Assembly: GCA_023525975.1 (NCBI GenBank)
Contig: CM042035.1
Location: forward strand, 29,851,001 to 29,915,000
DNA from: Smallanthus sonchifolius
Taxonomy: Eukaryota > Streptophyta > Magnoliopsida > Asterales > Asteraceae
Reading direction: 5' to 3'
Length of the DNA: 64,000 nt
A model generated the notes under the pieces. It saw nothing but the letters and a program-made list of their open reading frames with translations, ran no database searches and was not told the origin of the DNA. The translations under genes were made by a program, and so were the position numbers. Shown here one piece after another: positions 19,975 through 30,824 of the stretch; the stretch's first letter is position 1, and every line of letters begins with the position of its first letter.

Positions 19975-22829
19975 TCACGTGTTGTCTTTTGCAGGCTTGG
20001 CCTTGGCTTTAGCATCCAGAGCAGCAAGTCTCTTTTTGATCACTTCAGATTCATATCTTCTTGACAAACATCGAGCAATGACTCTCATATACAACTTGGC
20101 CTCAGCTTTAATCTTCGTGCTCATATCACACCTGATCAGATTCTTGTACAAAGTCTTCAGATCTTTATCAAAAAAGCTAAACAAATCAACTAGATCAAAG
20201 ACTCTGACTTCTGGTGAATTATCTTGCATGATCACAGCTTCATTTGTTTTGCTGTCATACATCCACTTCTTGAAGCTTTTGATGAACGTCTCTTTACGTG
20301 CTTGGATATATACAGTTGAAACTGTATCACCTGGATTTACAATGTATCTGAACCATCACTTGCCATCTTTATCGTTTCTTTTCAACTCTCTGCATTCAGG
20401 CACCTGTGGCTTGAAGTTTTCAAACTTGTCTTTACTACACTTTTTCTTCAGATATTCTTCAAAGTTAGCAGCAAATGTATTCTTTGATGGATTGATCATC
20501 TTCAGGTGACTTAGCTCTCGAATATCCCAGTATGGCAATGTCTTTAGTTTTGAGCTTCTGTCAAAATACTAGATATTTCCATCACCTCTCTCTTTATTAC
20601 ATACATGTTCTTCTCATTATCATATATCCATGCTAATATTTCTCCAGTCAAAGCTTTTTCTAGACTCTTGATCGTCTGTGTAAGCCTTTCAACAATGGAT
20701 GGCTTCTCAGTAATTGTCCACCAAGAACTCTTATCAGTCTTTGACTCTTCAGATGGTGTTTCAATGTCTTCAGGAACACTAAATGGTTCTTTTTCATCTA
20801 CAAGATTATCCATTTTACCGATCATTGAACCATCTTCTTCAACATATGTCTGTTGTTGTTCGTATTCATACTTTTTGTATTAGTGTTGGTTTGAGTATCT
20901 TGTTCAGCATCTTCAGTTGTTCTTCCACTTCCACCAACACCTCCAGCACCACCACTATCATTTTCGTCATCTGAAGAATGGTTATCATCTTTCTTTTCTC
21001 CAGTGATTACAACTTCTTCATCATCTTCTTCTTCCTTCTCTGTATCTTCTTTGTTCTCATCAGTTCTCTCTAATCCTTCACCTTCATCATTTAGAAGCAT
21101 ATCAACATCAAACAGAGTGTTGTCTTCATACATGTTTGCTTCATAGATTGGAGTTTGAACTTGTTCACTTGTAGAAGGAATTGGTTCAGTAGCTGCTAGA
21201 CTTTGAACATCTTCAACATTTTCATCTTGATTTATACCAATTAGAGCACCCATATGAGCTATTAGATCTTGTACAATCTTTTGAAGTTGATCAATCTGCT
21301 GCTGTTGATGTGCAATTAAACCCTTCTGTTTATTACTTTTAGTTTTCAAATCTCTGATCTCTCTGGTATTAGTAGCTTCTCTACTTTGCAAGTTTGAGAT
21401 TTGAGTCTTCAATTGACTTACAACGTCTGTAGTTTCCCTGGTTGCATAGTTAAGAAACTCTTCATCAACCAAATCATAACCTCTTGATCTCTTAGACTTG
21501 TGCTTTTCTGGTACTTCTTTAGCCTTGCCCTTGCCTTTGTCAAGTGTTGTTGTTGTAGTTTTCTTTTTCTTCTTTAACTCTGGATCAGTAAACACGATAC
21601 CCTTAGACGGAAGAGGTCTAGAAGGTACGGTTTTTGTCTTTTCAGGCTCTTTCCTCTTTCTAGATGGGGTTGTTGCAGTTGCTGTTACTTGTTCATCAGG
21701 AACTTCCAAAACTTTTGTATTAACACTCAAAATGTCTTCAGTCTCAGCAATGAATTCCTCTGTATGGCACATCAACGGTTTAGTAAGTTCTTCATTAACT
21801 TCAGGAACCCTATTTTCTTCAACAGTCACATCAGGTGCTTCATATTCTCCCATGTGAGTATCAAACTTCGGTTCTCAACTTGTATTTGAACCTCTGATTG
21901 GATTTCAGGTAAGACATTACGTTGACCACCGTCGTTACCTTGATCGTCATCATTCCCTTGATCATCATCATTTCCTTGATCATTAGCATCACTATCACTA
22001 TCAACTCCATCTTCAATATCTTCAGCCATTAAATCAACTATTTCATCTTCAAGATTGAAATCTGGATCAGGATTCTCTTCTAGCATGTTAGGAAATAGTG
22101 GTGTCACAGTGCCACTAAACCTACTTGTCTTCTTTACGTTGTTCATGCTGCTGAATATAACTTCTTGCATTGAATCTAACGGCAGTTCAACACCATCATT
22201 TTCAAGATTTGGAAGCAAAGTGTTGACGATCATTTGTACAAATCTTGGATACATTAAGAACTTGTAATTCTGCCTTGGTCCCACAAAGCTATGGATCATT
22301 GCTTCAAATATCATTTTTGAAAAAGTAAACCTTCTGTGAGTTGCAAGACAAACCAACGCTCTGCTGAATACTTCACCTATTTTATCAAAAGCAGACGTTC
22401 TGGGACTCATACAATGTATCAGAACATGAACCAGATACCTCCATTGTTTCCCAAACATAGTTTTAGTGACTTATCTTCTTAGAAAGGTTCCTTCTTAGCC
22501 TATAGTCATAATGATACCTGAGACTGCAATATGATTGATTTTGTATGGAAAATCAGTTGCATCTCTGAAGTTCAACACTTCTCTTATTACTTGTTCAGTA
22601 ACTTTGATCTTGTTTCCTCCAAATGTGCTCTCTATCCAGATTTCTTTATTAACATGTTTGTATTCTACGTTGTCCCAAAATTAAACACACGAACTTGTAT
22701 AGATATTGCAGTATGAATTCTTGAGTTTGTCAGGAACCATACAATCTCCTCATAACCACGTGCTTTCTTTTTGTTTGTTGTTAAACATGCACAAATGTTG
22801 TGCTTAGGCTCAAACTTCAACCTATTCAT
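19975..22829 (-). pseudogene. Third ORF of copia C (ORF3), broken
   Basis: This is a frame of about 950 codons, reconstructed across several minus-strand pieces. The start at 22829 (MNRLKFEPKHN) aligns with the N-terminus of ORF3 in A and B. QWRYLVHVLIHCMS, YPRFVQMIVNTLL and VTPLFPNML align with the rest of that module. A Q/D/N-rich acidic part follows, with a QGNDDD repeat, a KR-rich stretch, a coiled coil (SQLKTQISNLQSREATNT), a second acidic block, and a C-terminal block with NPSKNTF, like NPSKDPR in A. There are at least four frame changes and an in-frame stop at 20356. It has no membrane segment. It is shorter than in A and B. Confidence 0.72.
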
Positions 22830-22879
22830 ATCTGTAAAGAAAAAAAACAAGTTAGAAAATTTCTGAAAAAACTCTTAAC

Positions 22880-23600
22880 TTTTGACATTTCGATCGAAAA
22901 CTCCCTTATACACAGCTTTTTTGACCGAAAAATTTTAATACCCCTTTTATCAGACAAGTTGAAATCCCAAAGTTTGAACTTTTCGATCGAAAACTCTTAA
23001 ACACTTCAACATTTCGATCGAAAACTCTTAAACATGATCAGAGATTTAAACCAAACTTTGAACTTTTCGATCGAAAACTCTAAGTTACCTTTTTGATCAA
23101 AAATAGAATTTTATCAACTTTCAACTTTTCATCGAAAACACTTTCGATCGAAAACTCATTTCGGATGAATCAGACGACTCTTCATTTCCATCCGAAACAC
23201 TTTTCGGACCATTCATTAGACTTTTCGATCCATTCATCCTAGTTTTCAGGCAATTCAAATATTCAAACATTTAAACTAAACTAAGGCTTTGGATCTATCC
23301 TATTAACCTCTACGAATCACGAGAACATACCTGGATGATCGAAAACGACTGAGGATCACAATGACATCACAATCCAATGATTTTTCGCATGAATTCTTCG
23401 GACTTGTAAAAACTCGTTTGAATTTGAACGGCAGCAGTCGAGAGAAAATAAAGTGGGAAAAAGTTTTCAATCGAAAATTCTTGAATTTATAAGCTTTTCA
23501 ATTTTGACCGAAATCTTCAGACTTTTCGATCGAAAACTTTTTCGGATGATGTTTTTTGTTCAAGAGATTTCGACCGAAAACTCCAAACTTTATTGAATTT
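22880..23600. repeat. TTTTCGATCGAAAA motif cluster upstream of ORF3 (C)
   Basis: At least ten copies of TCGATCGAAAA or one-base variants (ACCGAAAA, GGACCATT-flanked half sites) lie between the start of ORF3 and 23600. The same motif is in the C LTR and its 5' UTR, and I did not notice it at this density elsewhere in the window. Confidence 0.8.
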
Positions 23601-25222
23601 TGAATATTTACAGCCATCTTTATTTTTCAAGTCCATTTTGACATCATTAAGACCTGTTCCAATATATTTTTCAATATTTTTCACATTAACATACATAACC
23701 AGATACAAACACACACTTACACACTGATTTTTATCAAAGTGACTTATTACAAACTATCAATCACAGACAATGTTAAAACACATAACAATATTCATATTTA
23801 TTCATTTATAAACCGAGTAATCTCTTTTTGACTTTTTCTCAACATATCACAACACTTTATTTTATTTTTTTATTTTTCATTTTCTTTTGGTGAACTGAAC
23901 TGATGTAGGATCATAAATGTAAATTGTCTTAACTACACTGCATATCAAATCAGGATATAAACAGTTCAACCTTGATTGCCAGTATATTTTTCAGTTTAAA
24001 CTCAAACGTCATATTTCAGCAGATACTGTGACATTTAAGGTAAGATTTATCAATACAAAGTGTATCCAAATATCGAGATGGATTGAACTAATACGCAACA
24101 CAAAGTTTCACCAAAACATAATCCAATCACCAGCATGAGGGTAGCGTTCTTAGGACAGAAAAAGTAATCCAAATGGATTTGATATGAATCTTTTTTATTC
24201 TGAATCATTTGATTCCTTTTGTCTTGGTTTCTGATGAAATGAGCATTGAATCATGTTGATTCATATGAGATGAAATACGTCAAGAAGCATGTTTGATTCA
24301 GGTGAAAGAATATAGATGTGATATTTTGATGACGAACAATTTGAATCAGTTTTGATTCGGGTATGCGGATATCCATAGGATGTTGGATATGTCAATTGAA
24401 ATCATGAATGATTCAAAGGGCGAAACAGACTGACTTCCTAGTTTCCATCCTAGATTTTCACCAGAACCATCAGCTGTATAAAGGTGTTTAACTCTAAATC
24501 GTATATTTGACGGATATAGTCAATAGAGTAAACGAATTATGCTAAAAACCCATCAATATCCTGGTCTCATGGTATGAATGGATTCACTTTGTATTCGAAG
24601 AATGAAATTACCGATATTCGATGAGGATAACACTAAGATTGCAATTTAGTTAATCATACAAATATCGCCTAATTTACATATGGTGAGCCTACCAGCACAT
24701 CAAAAATTGTAACAGATGTCACCATCATATCCAATTCATGCATAAGCTCAGCACACATTTGTACTATCATTTCCTATATATACGTCAATCAGACACAATT
24801 TTTTTTTATTTTAAGCCTTTTCTTACTTTCAACTTTAATCACATAGTCATATACTTCACATAGTCACACAGTCACATACTTCATCATTTTTTTTAGAATT
24901 ATTTCAAACACTTAGAATCAAATAAACTCGGCATATTCATCTTTTTCATTTATTCACCCCCTAAAATTGTGATGTGACTTTATTTATTTCGCATAACACT
25001 ATAAGAACAAACATATACTCTACTATACTGACACAAACATGTATTAAGCTAACACACATATAAAACATAAACAACACAATTTTAACACTTAAAAGAAACT
25101 CTTTTTGAGGAACAAATTTCTGAGGTCTTTCAGTTCAAAAATGGACTATTTATTATTCTGAAAAACCCTCTTTTTTATTTTTTTTATGGCTTTTTATTAT
25201 TATTATTTTTATATTTTTTATT
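23601..25222 (-). other. C spacer between pol and ORF3, remainder
   Basis: About 1.6 kb of AT-rich sequence with no frame that I can support. With the motif cluster, the C spacer is about 2.4 kb, against about 0.6 kb in A and B. Some of it may be later insertion; I see no clear terminal repeats. Confidence 0.55.
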
Positions 25223-28200
25223 TTAAAATGAAATCATCCCCAACATCTCAACCAAAGAGTTAAACCAATCAGTTGAAAAGACATTTGTAAAAATACTGAC
25301 TTTTTGCTCTAGGGTATCGACATGGACCACTTTAATCAGCCCATTCTCAAAACAGTCACGAATGAAATGTAACCTGATTGCAATGTGCTTTGTTTTGGAA
25401 TGCTGATTGGATTTTTACTATTCCGAGCACTGCCTCGTTGTCACAAAAAATCGGAGTTTCCATGAAATTCACTCCAAAATCTAGCATTTGATGTTAAATC
25501 CAGATGACTTGTGAACAACAGCTCGAGGCAGTAGTATACTCAACTTTAGCAGTTAATGTTGATACATTCGTTTGTTTCTTACACTGCCAAGAAACCAGTC
25601 TATCCCCCAAAAATTGACATCTGCCTGATGTTGACTTCCTGTCCAAGTAACAACCTCCATAATCGCTGTCAGTATAAGCAAAATGGTTAAATTCAGAATC
25701 AGAAGAGTACCATAAACCTAGATTTACTCGACCCTTAAGATATCAAAATATTCGTTTAACAGCCGATTCATGAGCTGCCTGATATCTGGCACAGGAGCAA
25801 ACAGCAAACATGATATCCGGTCGACTTGCAGTCAGATACATCAACGAGCCAATCATTGACCGATACATCTTTTGATTAACTTCAACTCCAGACAAATCCA
25901 TAGTGAGAGGTTCATGGGGAGCAATTGGTGTTGAAGCTGATTTGAAGTCATTCATTTTGAACTTTGTTAAAATATCTTTCACATATTTTGCCTGATGAAT
26001 AAGAATCCCAGCATCAGACTGTTCAACTTGTAACCCAGAAAGAACTGCATTTTTCCCATTAAGCTCACTTCGAATTTCAATTTCATGACTTCTTCAAAAT
26101 CCTTGTAAAGAGCTTCATTCGTTGAACCATAGATAATGTCATCAACATAAACTTGTACAATTAACAAATAATCACCAAATTTCTTCAGAAATAAAGTCTT
26201 GTCAATTGTTCTACGAAGAAAGCCATTCGATGTAAGATGTGTTGACAAGGTTTCATACCATGCACGAGGCGCTTGATGTAACCCGTACAATGCCTTATCA
26301 AGCTTATACACCTGAAATGGATGAGCTGGATCTTCAAAACAGGGTGGTTGATTTACGTAAACCTCTTCCTTTACCACCCCATAAAGAAATGTTGTTTTCA
26401 CATCCATTTGATATATAGTGAACTTCTTGTACGAGGCATAAGCCAAAATGATACGTATGGATTCAGTACGTGCAACAGGAGCAAAGACATCATCATAATC
26501 CAGTCCTTCCTCTTGATAAAAACCTTGTACAACAAGACGTGATTTTTTGCGAACTACAATCCCACGATCATCCCTTTTGTTTCAAAAAACCCACTTCGTT
26601 CCAATAGGATATTTTCCCTTAGGTAAATCTACGAGATGCCACACGTTTAGCTTTTTAAACTGAAGGAGTTCCTCTTGCATGGCTTCAATCCAACTTGGAT
26701 CTTGTAATGCAACTGTAACATTCTTTGGTTCTTCTTGAGATAAAAAACAGGAGTACAAACATACATTAATGTTTCTAGATTCACTTCTTGTCTTAACTCC
26801 ATCCTCAAGAGATTCATTAATATTCTCAACTGGATGAGCATAATGAATTCGATGATTTGGAATAGTATCCACTTCCACAGATTCTGGCATATTTGAAACA
26901 TTCAAATCTGGTACTTGATCACTTGAATCCTCAACACTTGAAGAACTTGTTTGAATTTGATCCTCAGTCTAATCATTTACAGGATCTAACTGAACTTCAC
27001 TAATTGTTGGTTCATCATTAGTAATTGGAACTTCTTGTACTTTAGAATCAACATTAGTGCCTGAATTGTCAACATAATCTTCTAGTTTTTTGTCAGAAAT
27101 CTCATTTTGAACAATCACATTCTGTGGACCAACCATAAATCTTTCAACAACTTGGTCATCAATTGTAGGAGACTCAGTTACAGTACCCGAAGTACTTGCT
27201 CCATCAGAATCTATATTAAGTTGCTGATCAAAAGTCTTGAAAATTTCTTCAGCATCAAAGAACTAGTTAGGTCCATTTTGATTTGGAGGAGTATTTAGTT
27301 CTTGCTACTCCACATAGTAAGATTTTTGAACCATTTTGGTTCTCTTGTTGTATACTCTGTAAGCTTTCGGATACGAATAGTAACCCAGGAAGTAGCATTC
27401 ATCTCCAACAGTTGCGAATTTTGGCAATGAATCTTGTGTATTTAAAAGTGTACAAGAACAACCAAATGCTCTGAAGAATTTGATGTACGGATTTCGTTTA
27501 AAAAATAGTTCATAGGAAGTCTTTGTAAGTTGCTTCACCATAAGAACTCTGTTTAAAACATAACATGCCATGTTGACTGCTTCAGCCCAGAAAATAATAG
27601 GCAACTTTGAATCTACGAGCATTGTTCGAGCAACTTCTATTAAAGTTATGTTCTTCCTTTCAGCCAAGCCATTCTGTTGTGGTGTTCTTGAAGCACTATA
27701 CTGATGTGTTATTCCTTTTTCTCCACAAAAAGAATTTATCAGTTGATTTTTAAATTCTGTTCCATTGTCACTGCGAATGATTGATACTTTGCTATCACAG
27801 ATGTTTTCTATCCTTTTGACAAATCCAATGACCCTTTCAGGTGTCTTATCCTTTGTTGCAAGGAAAAACACTCATGAAAATCTTGAAAAATCATATGTGA
27901 TAACAAGACAATATGACTTCTTTGCAATGCTTTTAACTCGAACTGGACCAAACAAATCAATATGTATTAGAAATAAAGGTCTAGTAAAAGTTGTTATGGT
28001 TTTTCTTGGATGGGACTTCTTGTGTTGTTTTCCCTTTGCACATGACATACAACTTTCTTCAATTATTAACTCTTTCTTTGGCAATCCTCACACCAAATCT
28101 TTATGCACCAAGTTATTCATGTTTTTCAAATTTACATGACCCATTCGTCGATGCCACAAATAAGATTCTGAACCAGTCGCTTTTGATAACAAGCATGAGA

Positions 28201-28548
28201 CATTAACTGGTGTAGTATGATCATTCCGGGCTTTAAGAATAATCACTCCTTTGTTGTAAAATGGATTGGTATATCTTTATCACACACTTGAGAAACACTG
28301 AGTAGATTGAATTCCAACTGAGACACAAAATTGACTTTCTCTAATGTGATAAGATCATTTGACACTGTTCCCTGACCAGTAATTTTCCCTCCCTTTTTGT
28401 CTCCAGCAAAAGCAACAAAACCACCATCAAAAGATCGAAAGTTTTCCAGAATCTCTCTTTGTCCAGTAATATGCCCTGAGCAACCGCTATCAACATGCCA
28501 AGCATTATTAATATTCTCCCGGTTAAACTCTGCACATTCAAGACAAAC
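25223..28548 (-). pseudogene. pol: Copia C pol (protease, integrase, RT, RNase H)
   Basis: The minus-strand order is protease with AWHVDSGCSGHITGQ (about 28510), then integrase with SCAKGKQHK, HIDLFGPV, RSDNGTEF and NGLAERKN (28084-27305). RT follows with WIEAMQEELLQFKK, YQMDVKTTFLYG, LYGLHQAPRAWYE and YVDDIIYGST (26905-25979), then RNase H with YTDSDYGG in a broken frame down to a stop near 25223. Several stops and frame changes cut it. The tail EMLGMISF matches ESIGMMNFE of A. The gag and protease frames of C are the same frame, separated by TAA at 28549. Confidence 0.88.
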
Positions 28549-28771
28549 TTAATGAGAAACAGCCACCCAGATCATCTTTGACCCATGTTGACTTTGACTT
28601 TTTACAATCTTAGTCACAATGACTTGTTCCTTCAAGTTTATTTCTTTCTTTGCTCCAACCATATGTGAAGACTGTTCATTTTTAATTTTCCAAAAACAAC
28701 CAACATTTTTCCCATATTTCTTAGTCATTTTTTCTTTAGAAAAATAGATTGGTTGGTTAAGTTTCTTCACA
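28549..28771 (-). pseudogene. gag: Copia C gag, C-terminal part
   Basis: On the minus strand KYVKKLNQPIYFSKEK continues the gag frame broken by F at 37294 (GSK then Y), and ends in a TAA at 28549. It has no distinct domain. Confidence 0.65.
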
Positions 28772-28776
28772 TATTT
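28772..28776. repeat. Target-site duplication of F, left (TATTT)
   Basis: It is identical to TATTT at 37289-37293. Confidence 0.9.
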
Positions 28777-29340
28777 TGTAAGGCCCCAAACCCGGGAGGC
28801 CTCACTCATTGGATTTACTCATTCACAAACAGTTCTTAAACATGAATATCAAATAACGCAGCGGAATCATTCATTCAACATAACTAAAAACTTGTTCATA
28901 CATGCGGAAGCGTACATTGTCAAATACATAAACTTAACATAAACAACTCATAACGGGATGCTAGTCTCCATGATCGACCGGGTAACTCTTCTTGCTTGCC
29001 AAGCATCACCGTCCATCGTCCATACCTGCCTTAACCTGAATGTGCATACTAAAAAGTCAGCTACGCTGGTGAGTTCTAGCATTTCATAAAAACTTTAACA
29101 TCAACATTTTCCAAAAACATATCAGTCATTCGTTTAGTAAAACCTTTCACAAAAGCATGTAATAATCTAACATCTTTAAAAAGGTTTCGTACCCATATCA
29201 TCATCAACATCATAATCATAATCACCGTTTAAACGGATCGTTCATTAAAACTTTTAACATTCATTTAAGTCATACATTATCGTTATCTAATTCTGTATCT
29301 TACTTTACGCGTCATAGTGTCCCCGAAGGAACCTTTGGTG

Positions 29341-29580
29341 TTGTGGGCAACCGTTACGTATCACCGTCATTGCCACAACCATACACTATGTGGGGTCAAC
29401 CGTTACGTATCGTCGTCATTGCCCAACCATTCATTACGTGGGGTCAACCGTTACGTATCGCCGTCATTACCCAACACGCATCTTTCCTTTGGAAATCAAC
29501 CGTTACGTATCGCCGTCATTGATTTCCTTTACCCTTTTCACTTAGGATGATCGTCATCACCCGAGTAACCGTCGTTACTC
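29341..29580. repeat. Stem-loop array with fixed core and changing stems
   Basis: Four copies of a core close to CCGTTACGTATCGCCGTCA are each flanked by CAA and TTG and then by different but complementary arms: TTGTGG with CCACAA (29341-29378), GTGGGG with CCCAAC, and GGAAAT with ATTTCC (29491-29526). A fifth hairpin (GAGTAAC, GTTACTC) follows at 29563-29580. In element orientation the array lies downstream of the TATA box. Confidence 0.7.
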
Positions 29581-30145
29581 CCTTACCAGTTGTACAACAT
29601 CAAAACCATCGACAGGCCACCAAGACACTGCCCTGTTGTTCTTATGGTAACTATGGCTCGCTGTCCATAATCTACCACAAGGCTGGGAATCACATTCCCA
29701 GACTTCGTTCGTCAATTCCATTCATTCGACATATTAGATTTGTAATGACTTCTTTAAACCTTTACCTCTTTCCCTTTTCATTAAACACTTCCTCATTTAG
29801 ACCGTTCATAAACATTCGTAAACCTTTTTGGCAAAAACACTTCATAACCTTTCCTTTCGTAAACATCTTTTCGTTAAAACATCATTTCGTTAAAACATCA
29901 TTTCGTTAAAACATCATTTCGTTAAAACATCATTTAGTAAGTATGCACACCAGCCCAAAACATTTAACAAAACATTTAAAAGAGGGCTCTAGAACTCACC
30001 TGATACGCTATTATGGGTTGTCCTAAACGAAGGTCCAACAACGTCACTTCCGATCTGAATTGATTAGTTAAATACACATTAGACCAATCCCGACTCTAAC
30101 GGTTTAACCATTCTAACATACTGACTTCACTTAACCAGTTCTGAT

Positions 30146-30336
30146 GTCTGCGCACTTGGCAAGTGCGCAGACCCTGCTGCCTGCGCACTTAGCAAGTGCG
30201 CAGACCCTGCTGCCTGCGCACTTATCAAGTGCGCAGGTCCCTTCCTCCAGCGCACTTAGCAAGTGCGCAGGTTCCTCCTCCTGCGCACTTAGCAAGTGCG
30301 CAGGACCTGCTCCGTGCGCACTTAGCAAGTGCGCAC
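30146..30336. repeat. Hairpin array, F-type (arms TGCGCACTT / AAGTGCGCA)
   Basis: Six units have a 3-base loop (AGC, GGC or ATC). The outer base pairs vary but stay complementary: TCTG with CAGA, CCTG with CAGG, CGTG with CACG. The other LTR has five units (36682-36840). Confidence 0.92.
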
Positions 30337-30690
30337 GACCTGTTCTTCGCGAAAAACCCTAACTTTCGCATTCGGGTCTGATCATGTCAAGATCCCGAAC
30401 CTGTTGCATTCAAAACGTTCGTTTTCCATTAAGGAACTCAAATCCATGATTATCTTTCAGTTTCATCCGTTCAAACCTTACCTTTTCACCCAAAACCCGA
30501 AAAACCCAAAAACGAACTAAAACTCAGATTTATGTCGGATCGTTACCTGAATCGAGTTTCTGATCCGGAGGTTCTTCTCACGAGTTATGGAGTAACACTT
30601 TGCTGAAGTCTCGGGTCGATCCACCAACTTTCTCTCTCTACGGTTTCTCTCTCTAAAAGTTGCAAATGAGAGAAAAGGGGTGGCATAGGC

Positions 30691-30698
30691 TATTTATA
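30691..30698 (-). promoter_or_regulatory. TATA box of F 3' LTR
   Basis: The minus strand reads CTATAAATAG about 90 nt inside the LTR. It is conserved in the 5' LTR at 37195-37202. Confidence 0.7.
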
Positions 30699-30784
30699 GT
30701 CCTCTGACCCATCCGACCCGACTCGTCATGCCTCGTTCGTTTATTCCATTATTATAACTGTCGTTTTATTTTTGGGATGTTACA

Positions 30785-30799
30785 AGTCTACCCCCTTAC
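30785..30799 (-). other. Polypurine tract of F
   Basis: The minus strand reads GTAAGGGGGTAGACT directly before the LTR. Confidence 0.8.
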
Positions 30800-30824
30800 A
30801 ATAGGTTTCGTCCCCAAAACCTCA

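Larger units (their letters stand above)
28777..30784 (-). repeat. 3' LTR of F (2008 bp)
   Basis: In element orientation it runs TGTAACATCCC to GGCCTTACA. It is longer than the 5' copy because that copy has a deletion of about 400 bp, one hairpin unit less, and one 17-bp repeat less. Confidence 0.95.

Noticed and set aside
30131..30381. Repetitive LSAxxxG-type ORFs in F LTR
   Set aside because: They are translations of the TGCGCACTT hairpin array on either strand, not proteins.
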